Origin: Caecibacter massiliensis
GTDB taxonomy: Bacteria; Bacillota; Negativicutes; Veillonellales; Megasphaeraceae
Length of the DNA stretch: 64,000 nt
Assembly (NCBI GenBank): GCA_900095875.1
Contig: LT608311.1
Location: 1,674,001-1,738,000 of the forward strand
Direction: 5' to 3'
Shown here: positions 42,098 through 51,083 of the stretch, one piece after another
How positions within the stretch are numbered: position 1 is the stretch's first letter
Layout of the letters: the number at the start of each line of letters is the position of its first letter
Position numbers and translations under genes: made by a program
The notes under the pieces: model-generated
What the model was told of the DNA's origin: nothing
The model's database searches: none
Seen by the model: only the letters and a program-made list of their open reading frames with translations

Positions 42098-42768
42098 AAA
42101 AAGTAATTCCCTGCCTGTTTACCTCAGGCAATCTGGGATTTGGCGTCCTGAGCATCATGCTTACGTCCCAGGGTTATCTGACATGGGGCGCTGTATGCAT
42201 CCTGCTGGCTATGGTATGTGATGCCCTCGACGGGCGGACGGCCCGGGCCCTGGGGGTGCAGGGCGAATTCGGTAAGGAACTGGATTCCCTGTCGGACTGC
42301 GTTTCCTTTGGCGCGGCAACGGGATTTCTGATTTATTCCTATTCACTTCATGAACTGGGCTGGATTGGCATGGTCCCGCCTGTCCTCTATGCCTGCTTTG
42401 GTGGCCTGCGCCTGGCCCGTTTCAATCTGAATACGACGGTCATCCACGGCTATTTCCAGGGTATGCCCATCCCGAACGGCGGATGTATCGTGGCGACCTA
42501 TGTCCTGTCGGGCGTCCATCTGCCGGCCTGGATCATCGCCATCCTGACCCTGGCCCTCGGCTATCACCTGGTCAGCAAAGTCCATAATCCCGATTTCAAG
42601 GGCGCCAGCCCCGATGTGCTTCACAAATCGGCCCTGGCGATTGCCGTACTCTGCGGTGCCCTGGTCCTCTGGCTGGTAGACTGGCATCTGGTCCTCATCA
42701 TGCCATTCTTCCTGTACATCATTTTTGGTCTGGTCAATACGGCCATGAATGCCGCTGCTTCTCACTGA
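42094..42768 (+). CDS. pssA: CDP-diacylglycerol-serine O-phosphatidyltransferase
   Basis: Membrane enzyme making phosphatidylserine, the substrate of Psd encoded just upstream. 224 residues, with about six to eight hydrophobic segments. The CDP-alcohol phosphotransferase motif is complete: DALDGRTARALG followed by G-KEL-D-SLSD. ATGA overlap with psd shows translational coupling; together they provide phosphatidylethanolamine. Confidence 0.93.
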   Translation: MKKVIPCLFTSGNLGFGVLSIMLTSQGYLTWGAVCILLAMVCDALDGRTARALGVQGEFGKELDSLSDCVSFGAATGFLIYSYSLHELGWIGMVPPVLYACFGGLRLARFNLNTTVIHGYFQGMPIPNGGCIVATYVLSGVHLPAWIIAILTLALGYHLVSKVHNPDFKGASPDVLHKSALAIAVLCGALVLWLVDWHLVLIMPFFLYIIFGLVNTAMNAAASH

Positions 42769-42789
42769 GTTCGTTAGGGAGAGTCGTGT

Positions 42790-44040
42790 ATGGAACATCT
42801 TTTGGATATCATCATGATACCCATACAAGTAATCATCGTATTTTATTCGCTGTACTATTTTATCCTGGCCTGCTTCGGTCTCATGAAGAAACGGGACCGG
42901 GTGATGATGCCACCCAAACATACCTTTGCGGCAGTCATCTGCGCCCATAATGAAGAACGGGTCGTAGGCAACCTCATCGACAATCTGAAGGAACTGAATT
43001 ACCCCAAAGACATGTACGATGTCTATGTCGTAGCCGACAACTGCACGGACAAGACAGCCGATGTCTGCCGGGCCCACGGGGCCTTTGTCCGCGTGCGCAC
43101 CAATAAGGAGCACGTCGGCAAGGGATATGCCATGGACTGGATGTTCTCCCAGATGCTGGCCCAGGAAAAACAGTATGACGCCTTTGTCGTCTTTGATGCC
43201 GACAATCTGGTCCATCCGGAATTCCTCCGGGAAATGAACAACCATCTTTGCAAGGGCGAACAGGTCATCCAGGGCTATATGGATTCCAAAAATCCGACCG
43301 ATACGTGGATTGCCGGTACCTTTTCCATCGCCTTCTGGCTTATCAACCACATGTGGCATCTGGCCAAGTATAATATCGGCCTTTCAACGGCTCTGGGCGG
43401 CACGGGCATGTGCATCGCCACGGACATCGTACGTAAGTATGGCTGGGGCTGTGACTGCCTGACAGAAGATATGGAGTTTTCCATGAAGGTCCTCCTCGAA
43501 GGAGTGCGTACCTGCTGGGCCCACGACGCTATCATTTATGATGAAAAGGCGCTGGGGTTCATGCAGTCCTGCCGGCAGCGCAAACGCTGGGCCCAGGGGC
43601 AGTGTGACTGCGGCGAACGGTTTATTCCCAAGCTCTTTGCCAGAGGCATAAAGACGGGCAATATCCGTATGCTCGACGGCATCATTACCCTGTCGCAGCC
43701 GTTCTTCATGATGATGTCCACCATCTATGCGGGCATTGCCATGGTCAATTCCTATATTCCGCTGTATACCAATATCCTCAACCAGCTGATCCCCGTCCAG
43801 ATATGGACTGTCCTCGGTATCGGACAATATCTCATACCAGTCATCGTGCTGCTGCAGATTAAAGTGCCGCCTAAATCGTGGCTGTACCTAATCGTCTATC
43901 CTCTCTTTATGTACAGCTGGATTCCCGTCAATTTCCTGGGATTCAAAGACCGTCATAAGATGGAATGGAGCCATACCCTGCATACGAGAGCCGTTTCCTA
44001 TGATAACGCCGCTCTGTTGCGCAAGCAGAATAAAGAATAG
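42790..44040 (+). CDS. Membrane glycosyltransferase, family 2
   Basis: Processive-type GT2 enzyme of 416 residues: one N-terminal membrane helix (about 8-32), then a GT-A domain with AAVICAHNEERVV, VFDADNLVH (DxD), GTGMCIAT, LTEDMEFS (acid base) and RQRKRWAQG (QxxRW-type). Three more membrane helices are C-terminal. It resembles cellulose/poly-GlcNAc or glycolipid synthases. Substrate unknown; linkage to pssA suggests a lipid or surface glycan. Confidence 0.85.
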   Translation: MEHLLDIIMIPIQVIIVFYSLYYFILACFGLMKKRDRVMMPPKHTFAAVICAHNEERVVGNLIDNLKELNYPKDMYDVYVVADNCTDKTADVCRAHGAFVRVRTNKEHVGKGYAMDWMFSQMLAQEKQYDAFVVFDADNLVHPEFLREMNNHLCKGEQVIQGYMDSKNPTDTWIAGTFSIAFWLINHMWHLAKYNIGLSTALGGTGMCIATDIVRKYGWGCDCLTEDMEFSMKVLLEGVRTCWAHDAIIYDEKALGFMQSCRQRKRWAQGQCDCGERFIPKLFARGIKTGNIRMLDGIITLSQPFFMMMSTIYAGIAMVNSYIPLYTNILNQLIPVQIWTVLGIGQYLIPVIVLLQIKVPPKSWLYLIVYPLFMYSWIPVNFLGFKDRHKMEWSHTLHTRAVSYDNAALLRKQNKE

Positions 44041-44048
44041 GAGAATCT

Positions 44049-44804
44049 ATGCATATACTACTTACCAATGATGACGGACTGCAGGCACAGGGTCTGCAGA
44101 TCCTGAAAGAAGAAATGATGGGCTATGCCCGGAAGGTCACCGTCGTGGCTCCGGCAGGGCAGCGCAGCGCCGCTTCCCATTCTATGACCATCAACCGCAC
44201 GCTGTATTGCCATGAACATCCTGGTGCGACGGACCGGGTACGGGAAATATCCGTTTCCGGCACGCCTGTAGACTGTGTCAAAATGGCTATGGAATATTTC
44301 CTCCGCGATGACCGGCCGGACCTCATTATTTCCGGAATCAATGATGGCTATAATCTGGGCAGTGACGTGCTCTATTCGGGGACCGTATCGGCGGCTATGG
44401 AAGGACCGTATTATCAGGTACCGGCGATGGCTGTTTCCATGGGAACGATGACGGAAGACCGCTGCCGGGAAACGGCACGCCTGGTAAAAGCACTGGTGGA
44501 ACAGGTCTTTGTCTGCGGTAAATTTCCGGGCATACTGAACGTCAATATACCACGGGACGGAGAGATATCGCTGAAGAACGCCTGCGTCGTTCCCCAGACG
44601 GTGCAGATTTACCATAACGTCATCGCCGAGAAACGGGATATTGACGGCAGTCTCTGCTACAAGATTGTCGGAGATCTCGACCTTACGACGGCACCGGAAG
44701 ACAGCGACGTAGCCTGCATCCGCAACGGCCATATCGCCCTGACCCCGCTAAAATGGCAGCAGACGGCAGACCGGGCCATGGAACTTGTACGGCAATATAT
44801 TTGA
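44049..44804 (+). CDS. surE: 5'/3'-nucleotidase SurE
   Basis: Metal-dependent nucleoside monophosphate phosphatase for stationary-phase survival. 251 residues. It starts MHILLTNDDGLQAQGL with the DD metal ligands, and has AGQRSAASHSMT and SGINDGYNLGSDVLYSGTVSAAMEG. SD AGGAGA lies just after the GT2 stop; it is the last gene of the run before the hairpin at 44826. Confidence 0.93.
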   Translation: MHILLTNDDGLQAQGLQILKEEMMGYARKVTVVAPAGQRSAASHSMTINRTLYCHEHPGATDRVREISVSGTPVDCVKMAMEYFLRDDRPDLIISGINDGYNLGSDVLYSGTVSAAMEGPYYQVPAMAVSMGTMTEDRCRETARLVKALVEQVFVCGKFPGILNVNIPRDGEISLKNACVVPQTVQIYHNVIAEKRDIDGSLCYKIVGDLDLTTAPEDSDVACIRNGHIALTPLKWQQTADRAMELVRQYI

Positions 44805-44825
44805 TAAAGTCATGTATACATGGTA

Positions 44826-44875
44826 CAAAATGCAAGCCCTGTATGGACAAATTTCCATACAGGGCTTGCATTTTG
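44826..44875. terminator. 22-base-pair perfect hairpin, bidirectional, overlapping the next -35 box
   Basis: The left arm 44826-44847 begins CAAAATGCAAGCCC; the right arm 44854-44875 ends GGGCTTGCATTTTG. It terminates surE and its right arm contributes TTGCAT to the riboswitch promoter. Confidence 0.8.
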
Positions 44876-44894
44876 TAAAAGAAGTGGTTATAAT
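44866..44894 (+). promoter_or_regulatory. Promoter of the glycine riboswitch transcript
   Basis: TTGCAT (44866-44871), 17 bases, TATAAT (44889-44894). Confidence 0.7.
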
Positions 44895-44925
44895 AACAAA
44901 TACATCATACATATTGCGTGGATGA

Positions 44926-45110
44926 AGCATGCGGGAGAAGGCAGAGGCCTACCGAAGGAGTTAAACTCTCAGGTATCCGTATCCGGATGGGACCGTATGC
45001 AGACACGACTCTGGAGAGTCCCTCTTGGGCGCCGAAGGTGCACGGAAGTCATTTCCTTATCTCTCAGGCAAAAGGACAGAGGCTGTAAAAAGCGCAGATA
45101 GCGTATTTGT
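44926..45110 (+). promoter_or_regulatory. Tandem glycine riboswitch
   Basis: Two aptamers in a row. The first has GCGGGAGA, CTACCGAAGGAG and ACTCTCAGG; the second has CTGGAGAG, GCGCCGAAGGTG and CTCTCAGGCAAAAGGAC. These are the gcvT-type conserved blocks. The following hairpin (45123-45160) is the expression platform. Glycine binding should control terminator formation upstream of the AGCS symporter gene. Confidence 0.93.
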
Positions 45111-45122
45111 GCGTTTGTTTTG

Positions 45123-45160
45123 GCCTGTCTCCGGAGACATGATGGAGACAGGCTTTTTTT
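45123..45160 (+). terminator. Riboswitch-controlled terminator
   Basis: GCCTGTCTCC (45123-45132) pairs with GGAGACAGGC (45144-45153), then T7. Confidence 0.88.
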
Positions 45161-45218
45161 GTTATCATTTTTCTTTTTATTCGTTGCCATACCATGGGAT
45201 AGAGAAAGGGAGAGAGTC

Positions 45219-46604
45219 ATGAGTTTAGAAACATTGAATGCGATTGACAGTTTTATCTGGGGGCCGCCGTTACTGATTTTGCTGATCGGCACAGGCATCA
45301 TGCTGACCTTCCGGCTCCGGTTATTACAGGTTTTCCGTCTGCCGCGGGCTTTGAAACTGATATTTACGGCTAAAAATCAGGGGGAAGGAGATATCGATAG
45401 TTTCAAAGCGCTTTGCACGGCTCTGGCTGCGACGGTCGGTACAGGCAACATCGTCGGCGTCGCAACGGCTGTACATGCCGGCGGGCCGGGGGCCATCTTC
45501 TGGATGTGGATGGCTGCCTTCGTCGGCATGGCGACAAAATACGCCGAAGGCTGTCTGGCTGTCCGCTACCGCACGGTTGATAAAAATGGGGAAATAGCCG
45601 GCGGGCCGATGTACTACATCGAAAACGGTCTGGGAAAGAAATATAAGCTGCTGGCTGTCCTGTTCGCCTTCTTTGGTGTTCTCGTCGCCTTCTTTGGCAT
45701 TGGTACCTTTGCACAGGTCAATTCCATTGTAGAAATCACCCGTCTGACGGCGGACATCCCCGTCGAATACACGGCAGTCGTCCTCACCATCGTCGTAGCG
45801 GCTGTTACTATCGGCGGCCTGCAGTCCATCGCCCGGGCCGCTTCAAAAATCGTACCGGCTATGGCTGTCATTTATGTCATTTCTACAGTTGCCTTTCTGG
45901 CTATCTTTTATGAACAGATCCCGGCTGCTGTCTATGAAATCATTCACGATGCCTTTACTCCGACGGCTGCTGCCGGCGGCTTCCTCGGTGCTACCGTCCT
46001 CGTCGCCATGCGCAACGGCGTGGCCCGCGGCGTATTTTCCAATGAATCGGGCCTGGGCAGTGCTCCTATCGTAGCGGCTGCGGCCAAGACGAAATGGCCG
46101 GCCGAACAGGGACTCATTTCCATGACCGGTACCTTTATCGATACAATCATTATCTGTACGCTCACCGGGCTGGTCCTCGTCGTCAGCGGTGCCTGGACGG
46201 GTGATGTCAACGGGGCTGCTCTGACTAATGCGGCTTTCCTGCAGGCTTTCCCGGCCTATGGCAGTGTAATCCTCTGTGTCGGACTGACACTCTTTGCCTT
46301 CACGACTATCCTTGGCTGGAATTACTATGGGGAACGCTGCATGGAATATCTGGTTGGCGTCAAAGGAATCATGCCGTACCGCATCGTATTCATCATCCTC
46401 GTGGCCTGCGGTGCCTTCCTCAAACTGGATGTCATCTGGATTCTGGCAGATATCGTAAACGGCCTCATGGCTATTCCGAACCTCATTGCCCTCATCGGTC
46501 TTTCGGGCGTCGTCGTAGCCGAAACCAAGGCTTATTTTGCTCATGTCAAAGCAGAAGAAATGGCAGTGGCAGAAGAAGAAAAAGAAACGGTCAGCGGCGA
46601 CTAA
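45219..46604 (+). CDS. Amino acid:cation symporter, AGCS family (alanine/glycine)
   Basis: Inner-membrane sodium- or proton-coupled alanine/glycine carrier, 461 residues. Start ATG 45219 (MSLETLNAI) with GAAAGGGAGAGAG before it; an in-frame codon at 45120 lies inside the terminator. Family signatures are GTGNIVGVATAVHAGGPGA, IAGGPMYYIENGLG and NGVARGVFSNESGLGSAPI. Its glycine riboswitch implies it handles glycine, for uptake or for relief of excess. Confidence 0.93.
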   Translation: MSLETLNAIDSFIWGPPLLILLIGTGIMLTFRLRLLQVFRLPRALKLIFTAKNQGEGDIDSFKALCTALAATVGTGNIVGVATAVHAGGPGAIFWMWMAAFVGMATKYAEGCLAVRYRTVDKNGEIAGGPMYYIENGLGKKYKLLAVLFAFFGVLVAFFGIGTFAQVNSIVEITRLTADIPVEYTAVVLTIVVAAVTIGGLQSIARAASKIVPAMAVIYVISTVAFLAIFYEQIPAAVYEIIHDAFTPTAAAGGFLGATVLVAMRNGVARGVFSNESGLGSAPIVAAAAKTKWPAEQGLISMTGTFIDTIIICTLTGLVLVVSGAWTGDVNGAALTNAAFLQAFPAYGSVILCVGLTLFAFTTILGWNYYGERCMEYLVGVKGIMPYRIVFIILVACGAFLKLDVIWILADIVNGLMAIPNLIALIGLSGVVVAETKAYFAHVKAEEMAVAEEEKETVSGD

Positions 46605-46653
46605 CACAGGAATCTGTGTTATACAGACCAGGTTACTGGAAAAATACGTATGG

Positions 46654-46685
46654 ACGGAGCTGTCCTCGTGGGCGGCTCCGTTTCT
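46654..46685 (+). terminator. Intrinsic terminator after the AGCS gene
   Basis: ACGGAGC (46654-46660) pairs with GCTCCGT (46675-46681), then TTCTTC. A modest hairpin. Confidence 0.6.
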
Positions 46686-46711
46686 TCTGGTTGAAATATG
46701 CAGAATACCCC

Positions 46712-46739
46712 TTGACGTATGGATACAGTATGGTATAAT
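46712..46739 (+). promoter_or_regulatory. Promoter of tRNA-Leu
   Basis: TTGACG (46712-46717), 16 bases, TATAAT (46734-46739), 22 bases before the tRNA. Confidence 0.75.
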
Positions 46740-46761
46740 TAATTTTGTTCCAGTATTTTAT

Positions 46762-46845
46762 GCCGGAGTGGCGGAATGGCAGACGCACCTGACTCAAAAT
46801 CAGGCGGGTAACACCGTGTGGGTTCAAGTCCCACCCCCGGCACCA
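46762..46845 (+). tRNA. tRNA-Leu (anticodon CAA)
   Basis: Class II tRNA with encoded CCA (46843-46845). The anticodon stem CCTGA/TCAGG holds loop CTCAAAA, so the anticodon is CAA. A variable arm GCGGGTAACACCGT and T loop GGGTTCAAGTCCC are present. The acceptor GCCGGAG against CCCCGGC has an A-C mismatch at the sixth pair. Confidence 0.95.
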
Positions 46846-46854
46846 TAGAATAGG

Positions 46855-46904
46855 AAAGGCTGTCCCATTAAGCAGATACATGCTTGATGGGACAGCCTTT
46901 TTTA
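46855..46904 (+). terminator. Intrinsic terminator of tRNA-Leu
   Basis: AAAGGCTGTCCCAT...ATGGGACAGCCTTT with an inner AAGCA/TGCTT pair, followed by a T-run. Confidence 0.88.
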
Positions 46905-47398
46905 TGCTTATTATACATAAAAGATACAGAAAGAATTGTTCTATTTTTCTGGAAGTGTGATATGGGCGTCGGTTTTGACAAAATTAAAACGAAAAGTTTA
47001 CATAATAAAAGAATAAATAATTATAGTATATAAATAAATATACTATAAGAAAAAGAAACGGATTTTCGACGCGAGATTGTATATCTATAAATAATGTTTA
47101 TTTTTATGCGTTTTGTTATAATTTGTTTTTTATCGTCATTTATGGTAAAAACATTACGTTACGGCGATAATTACGTAATTTTTGCGATATTTATATATTG
47201 AATAATATAAATATGAATAGAATAAAATATAAAATCATTTTGTATTTATATTTAAACATATTATAAACAGTTTATAATTTTGCAAGAACTCCTATTGATT
47301 TTTCTATGCAAATGAATGTATGATTACAAGTAGTATTAACGCGCATAATTGTAAAATAAGTTAATATTATTATTTGGGTCGTCATGTAAAGGAGATAC
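46905..47398. other. Long AT-rich leader region of the autotransporter gene, no gene
   Basis: About 490 bases, far richer in A/T than surrounding genes, with many TATAAT-like words and a palindrome ATTACGTAAT near 47171-47180. No open frame has coding character. It probably holds promoter and regulatory sites for the surface adhesin, possibly including silencer-type binding. Confidence 0.5.
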
Positions 47399-49870
47399 AT
47401 GGTTATGACAAAAAAACATTCATGGGTCATCGGTGCTATGCTTATCAGCTCGTTCTGGGGAGGGACCGTCGCAGCAGCTCCAGCGGCAAACCCTTCCGGG
47501 GAAGGGCCGGGAGTGGCCATCGGTACGGGCAGCAGCGCGGCAAGAGATACGAGTGTAGCCGTAGGAAAGAATGCAAAAACGATGGATAGTAATGGCGTGG
47601 CAAATGGCGGTGGAGATGTAGCCGTCGGGAGCAATGCCCATATCAATAATTATGTCAATCAGGGCGGTAGTATTGCCATGGGAGAGAATTCCTTCGCCGA
47701 AAATATGGCAGGCAGACAGGAAAAGTTGTTCAATTTTAATCAAACTACCTTTACCGGTTCGGGATTTTTGGGGATGCAGGCTCCCTTTATCCCTGCCGAT
47801 CCGTCCAAAATGACGGGGAGCGTTGCCCTGGGGCAGAATTCCTATGCCCGGTCCGGCGGAACTGTAATCGGGGTCCATAACTATAAGGGCGCGATGGGTG
47901 ATATGACGATCGATACCAGTACGGAGACCAACAGGCGCGGTTATGGCATCAACGTGAATGCGACGACAATCGGGACGAACAGCTTTAATAATGCCGCCTT
48001 TGGTGTCGTGAACGGAGCCTATTCCATTATTTCCGGAGCCTATGACGGCAGCTCCTATTCTTCAAAGGCGGGGCAGAATTTCGGTGCTACCATTACAGGA
48101 TCGCTGAACAGTATCGAATCCAAAACGGCAGATAGCGACTACTCTGGCGTAGCTAACAGCATCGTCGGTACGGCGAACCGGACCTTTAATTCCAACGGGT
48201 CTCTAATCTTCGGCGCTGGTAATGAAATTACTAATTCCGTTACGACGATTTCGGCGCCGACAAGCGGAGGAAGTTCCGCGAAGGCCCTGGCAGAAACGTT
48301 GCGCGGGACTATCCGCAATGCCGACGGCGGCGGGGCTACTCTGGCTATAGGTGGAGGAAACAAGGCGGACTACACGCGGGCATCCCAACTCATCGGCGTC
48401 AATAATACCCTTACGGGGACGGCCGGCTCAGTCAGTGACTACAACATGATCAATGGCTATAAAAACACGGCCTCCCAGGTCAGACACGTATCGGTCATTG
48501 GGTCGGAAAATACGGTGAATAATACAACTGATGCCGTCGTCATGGGAAATAAGCGGGAGCTTTCCGGCGCTTCCGGCAGCATCGTGCTGGGATCGGCTGA
48601 TAGTGCAATGACTACAGGTGTAACCGATGCCGTTTCTATCGGTCACAATGCCAATGTAACAGAAGCCGGCGGTGTCGCCCTGGGATCACAGTCCAAAGCC
48701 TCTACGGCCGCCGGCGCGGCCGGTTATGATCCATCGACCAGGGCTCTGTCACAGGATACGTCTTCTACGTGGAAAGCCACGGCGGCTGCAGTTTCCGTCG
48801 GTGACGGGACGACCGTTACCCGTCAGCTTACCAGCGTGGCAGCCGGTACGAACGATACGGATGCGGTCAACGTGGCCCAATTGAAGCAGGCCGTGTTGTC
48901 TGCCGGCACGGGCACCGATACGAGAAACACCGTAGTGGCAGGCGACCATGTGACTGTTGACGAAGCGCCGAACAGTGATGGCAGTTCGGCCTATACGGTG
49001 AGCGTGAAGGCTGACGGGAAGGTGGAAAATGGCAATACGGGCGTCGTGACAGGCAGTACCGTATATAGTGAAGTACGGCCGGCTGCTGATGGCACCTATG
49101 TAAAGGCAGATAGTACGACCGGCCAGAATCTGACAGCGCTGGACAATCAGGTCAGGTCCAATAGCGATTTCATTTCCCGGATGAACGGATCGATTGACAA
49201 ATTGGGAACCCGTGTCAACCGGGTCGGCGCAGGAGCTGCCGCATTGGCTGCTCTTCATCCGCTGGATTTTGACCCGGACAGCAAGTGGGATTTTGCTGCC
49301 GGATATGGGAACTATAAAGATGCCAGTGCTGTTGCGGCAGGGGTATATTACCGGCCTAATGAAGATACGATGTTCAGTGTTGGTGGCAGTTTTGGCGGTG
49401 GTGAGAATATGGTTAATGCCGGGCTCAGTTTGAAACTGGGACAGGGAAATCACGTCTCTACGTCCCGTGTGGCCATGGCTAAAGAAATCAAAGACCTGCG
49501 TGCCGACGTAGAGAATCTGCTCAGTGCCTTCGCCAGTATGGCCGCTGGTGGCAGTCTCGATGCGGAGAAGACGAAACTGTTCCCGGATATTCCGAAAAAT
49601 CACTGGGCGTACGATGAAATTGCCCAGTTATATGGCAATGGAATCGTCAAAGGGTATCCCGATGGCCGTTTTGATGGAGACCGGATGATGACGCGGTATG
49701 AATTCGCTTCTTTGGTATACGAACAGATGCAAAAAGGGACCAGACTCAGCGACCGCGTGGTGACTGAATTCATGCCGGAACTGGAACGCATCCGCATTGA
49801 TACTATTGCAAAGACAAAAGATGGCAGACCGGTGATTCAGCGTGTCCGGGTTATCAGAGACAGGGGATGA
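47399..49870 (+). CDS. Trimeric autotransporter adhesin (YadA-type) with C-terminal SLH domain
   Basis: Surface adhesin of 823 residues. The signal peptide ends near AAAP (residue 27). The passenger has YadA-like head repeats (VAIGTGSSA, VAVGKNAK, IAMGENSF, VALGQNSY, VSVGDGTTV). A neck TRQLTSVAAGTNDTDAVN lies at about 475, then a short stalk. The YadA anchor beta-barrel spans about 604-685 (RVGAGAAALAALHPLDFD to LKLG). A coiled segment and one SLH domain follow at about 726-785 (LFPDIPKNHWAYDEIAQLYG). After the barrel the SLH domain should lie in the periplasm and hold peptidoglycan. Start ATG 47399 is close to AAAGGAG; ATG 47405 is also possible. Confidence 0.9.
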   Translation: MVMTKKHSWVIGAMLISSFWGGTVAAAPAANPSGEGPGVAIGTGSSAARDTSVAVGKNAKTMDSNGVANGGGDVAVGSNAHINNYVNQGGSIAMGENSFAENMAGRQEKLFNFNQTTFTGSGFLGMQAPFIPADPSKMTGSVALGQNSYARSGGTVIGVHNYKGAMGDMTIDTSTETNRRGYGINVNATTIGTNSFNNAAFGVVNGAYSIISGAYDGSSYSSKAGQNFGATITGSLNSIESKTADSDYSGVANSIVGTANRTFNSNGSLIFGAGNEITNSVTTISAPTSGGSSAKALAETLRGTIRNADGGGATLAIGGGNKADYTRASQLIGVNNTLTGTAGSVSDYNMINGYKNTASQVRHVSVIGSENTVNNTTDAVVMGNKRELSGASGSIVLGSADSAMTTGVTDAVSIGHNANVTEAGGVALGSQSKASTAAGAAGYDPSTRALSQDTSSTWKATAAAVSVGDGTTVTRQLTSVAAGTNDTDAVNVAQLKQAVLSAGTGTDTRNTVVAGDHVTVDEAPNSDGSSAYTVSVKADGKVENGNTGVVTGSTVYSEVRPAADGTYVKADSTTGQNLTALDNQVRSNSDFISRMNGSIDKLGTRVNRVGAGAAALAALHPLDFDPDSKWDFAAGYGNYKDASAVAAGVYYRPNEDTMFSVGGSFGGGENMVNAGLSLKLGQGNHVSTSRVAMAKEIKDLRADVENLLSAFASMAAGGSLDAEKTKLFPDIPKNHWAYDEIAQLYGNGIVKGYPDGRFDGDRMMTRYEFASLVYEQMQKGTRLSDRVVTEFMPELERIRIDTIAKTKDGRPVIQRVRVIRDRG

Positions 49871-50010
49871 TATCGTCATTTTTAGGGTAACAGGCCCGGA
49901 CATCACGAGTACAGGCAGACCGGTTGCCGTACATAATGGACAGGACAGGCCCATGCATTAACAGGGGGACAGCGATGTTCGTCTGTATCTTTGACAGGCA
50001 GGTGAACGGT

Positions 50011-50226
50011 ATGAAATATCAGCGTCGCATGAAAGAGTTACGGCAGGAGAATAATATGTCTCAGGCCGACTTAGGAAAAGTTTTGAAATGTACACAAGTT
50101 GCGTATGGGATGTATGAAAATGGCAAACGACGGCTCCCTATCTGCGGCCTCATTACATTGGCCCGGTTTTACGATGTATCAGCGGACTATATCCTGGGGC
50201 TGACGGATAGCAAGGAAAGAAAATGA
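50011..50226 (+). CDS. Small XRE-family transcriptional regulator
   Basis: 71-residue DNA-binding protein from ATG 50011 (MKYQRRMKELRQENN), SD AGGTGA. The helix-turn-helix is MSQADLGKVLKCTQVAYGMYENGKR, followed by the common end ARFYDVSADYILGLTD. The open frame extends upstream to 49924 without an SD. It lies 140 bases after the autotransporter gene and could control it, but that is only positional. Confidence 0.85.
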   Translation: MKYQRRMKELRQENNMSQADLGKVLKCTQVAYGMYENGKRRLPICGLITLARFYDVSADYILGLTDSKERK

Positions 50227-50280
50227 AGGGGAGTCATCGCGGCGGGAACTTTTTTGTTTCGAAGAACTCTGCTTTTATGA

Positions 50281-50286
50281 TATAAT
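50281..50286 (+). promoter_or_regulatory. -10 box of the nitroreductase gene
   Basis: TATAAT, with a weak TTCGAA 17 bases upstream. Confidence 0.5.
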
Positions 50287-50321
50287 ACAGGTGTGAGCCT
50301 ATATTGGAGGGAGTGGAGTCG

Positions 50322-50825
50322 ATGAATGAAATTTTTACGCGGCGCAGTGTGCGCAAATTTTTGCCCCAGCCGGTAGAAGAAGAAAAAATTGAAAAAATGC
50401 TGCGGGCCGGTATGGCAGCACCGTCTGCCGGCAATCAGCAGCCCTGGGAATTTTACGTAGTCCGCGATAAAAAAATATTGCAGGATTTATCCCATTGCAG
50501 TCTCTATGCCGGATGTGCTGCCAAGGCACCGGCCGCAATTGTCGTCTGCAGCCGCGATGACAACATGCGTTTCCGCGCCTTTGCCAACCTGGACCTCAGT
50601 GCCTGTGTAGAAAATATTCTGCTGGAAGCTGTCTGTCTGGGCCTGGGCGCTGTATGGCTCGGAGTTGCGCCATATGCGTCCCGGGAATTGAATGTGCGCC
50701 GGGCTATCGGCATCCCGAAAGGTCTTACGGCCTTTGCGGTCATTCCTGTTGGCTATGCTGCCGATACGGTGGAAGAACGGGCGAAAGAGGATCGTTTCGA
50801 TCCCGACCGGATTCATTACGTATAA
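50322..50825 (+). CDS. Nitroreductase-family flavoprotein
   Basis: FMN-dependent NAD(P)H oxidoreductase, 167 residues from ATG 50322 (SD GGAGTGGAG). The FMN-binding start FTRRSVRKFLPQPVEEEKIE and AGMAAPSAGNQQPWEFYVV are typical of short anaerobe nitroreductases, and GLGAVWLGV closes the core. Substrate undefined (quinones, nitro compounds). It is a single gene with terminator at 50825. Confidence 0.88.
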   Translation: MNEIFTRRSVRKFLPQPVEEEKIEKMLRAGMAAPSAGNQQPWEFYVVRDKKILQDLSHCSLYAGCAAKAPAAIVVCSRDDNMRFRAFANLDLSACVENILLEAVCLGLGAVWLGVAPYASRELNVRRAIGIPKGLTAFAVIPVGYAADTVEERAKEDRFDPDRIHYV

Positions 50826-50857
50826 AAAAGACTCCTGCTCAGGCAGGAGCTTTTTTA
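50825..50857 (+). terminator. Intrinsic terminator after the nitroreductase gene
   Basis: CTCCTGC (50832-50838) pairs with GCAGGAG (50843-50849), then T6. Confidence 0.85.
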
Positions 50858-50891
50858 TATACATATCTGTAAGGAGAAAGGAAAAAGAAGC

Positions 50892-51083
50892 ATGTTTAAC
50901 GTAGGGTTTAGTGAAGCTCTGGTCATCTGTATCGTAGCCCTGGTCGTATTCGGCCCGAAAAAGCTGCCGGAAATCGGACGGGCCCTGGGACGGGGATTGC
51001 GGGAATTCCGCAAGGCGGCGTCGGATGTGATGGAAGAGACGGAGGGGGATACAAAAGATGGAACCCAGGGAAAAGACCGATGA
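50892..51083 (+). CDS. tatA: Sec-independent protein translocase subunit TatA
   Basis: 63-residue Tat pore subunit: N-terminal membrane helix (VGFSEALVICIVALVVFGP), FGPKKLPEIGRALGRGLREF hinge and amphipathic helix, then a charged tail. The short tail fits TatA rather than TatB, and no separate TatB gene is seen. The 3' end overlaps tatC by 26 bases. Confidence 0.92.
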   Translation: MFNVGFSEALVICIVALVVFGPKKLPEIGRALGRGLREFRKAASDVMEETEGDTKDGTQGKDR

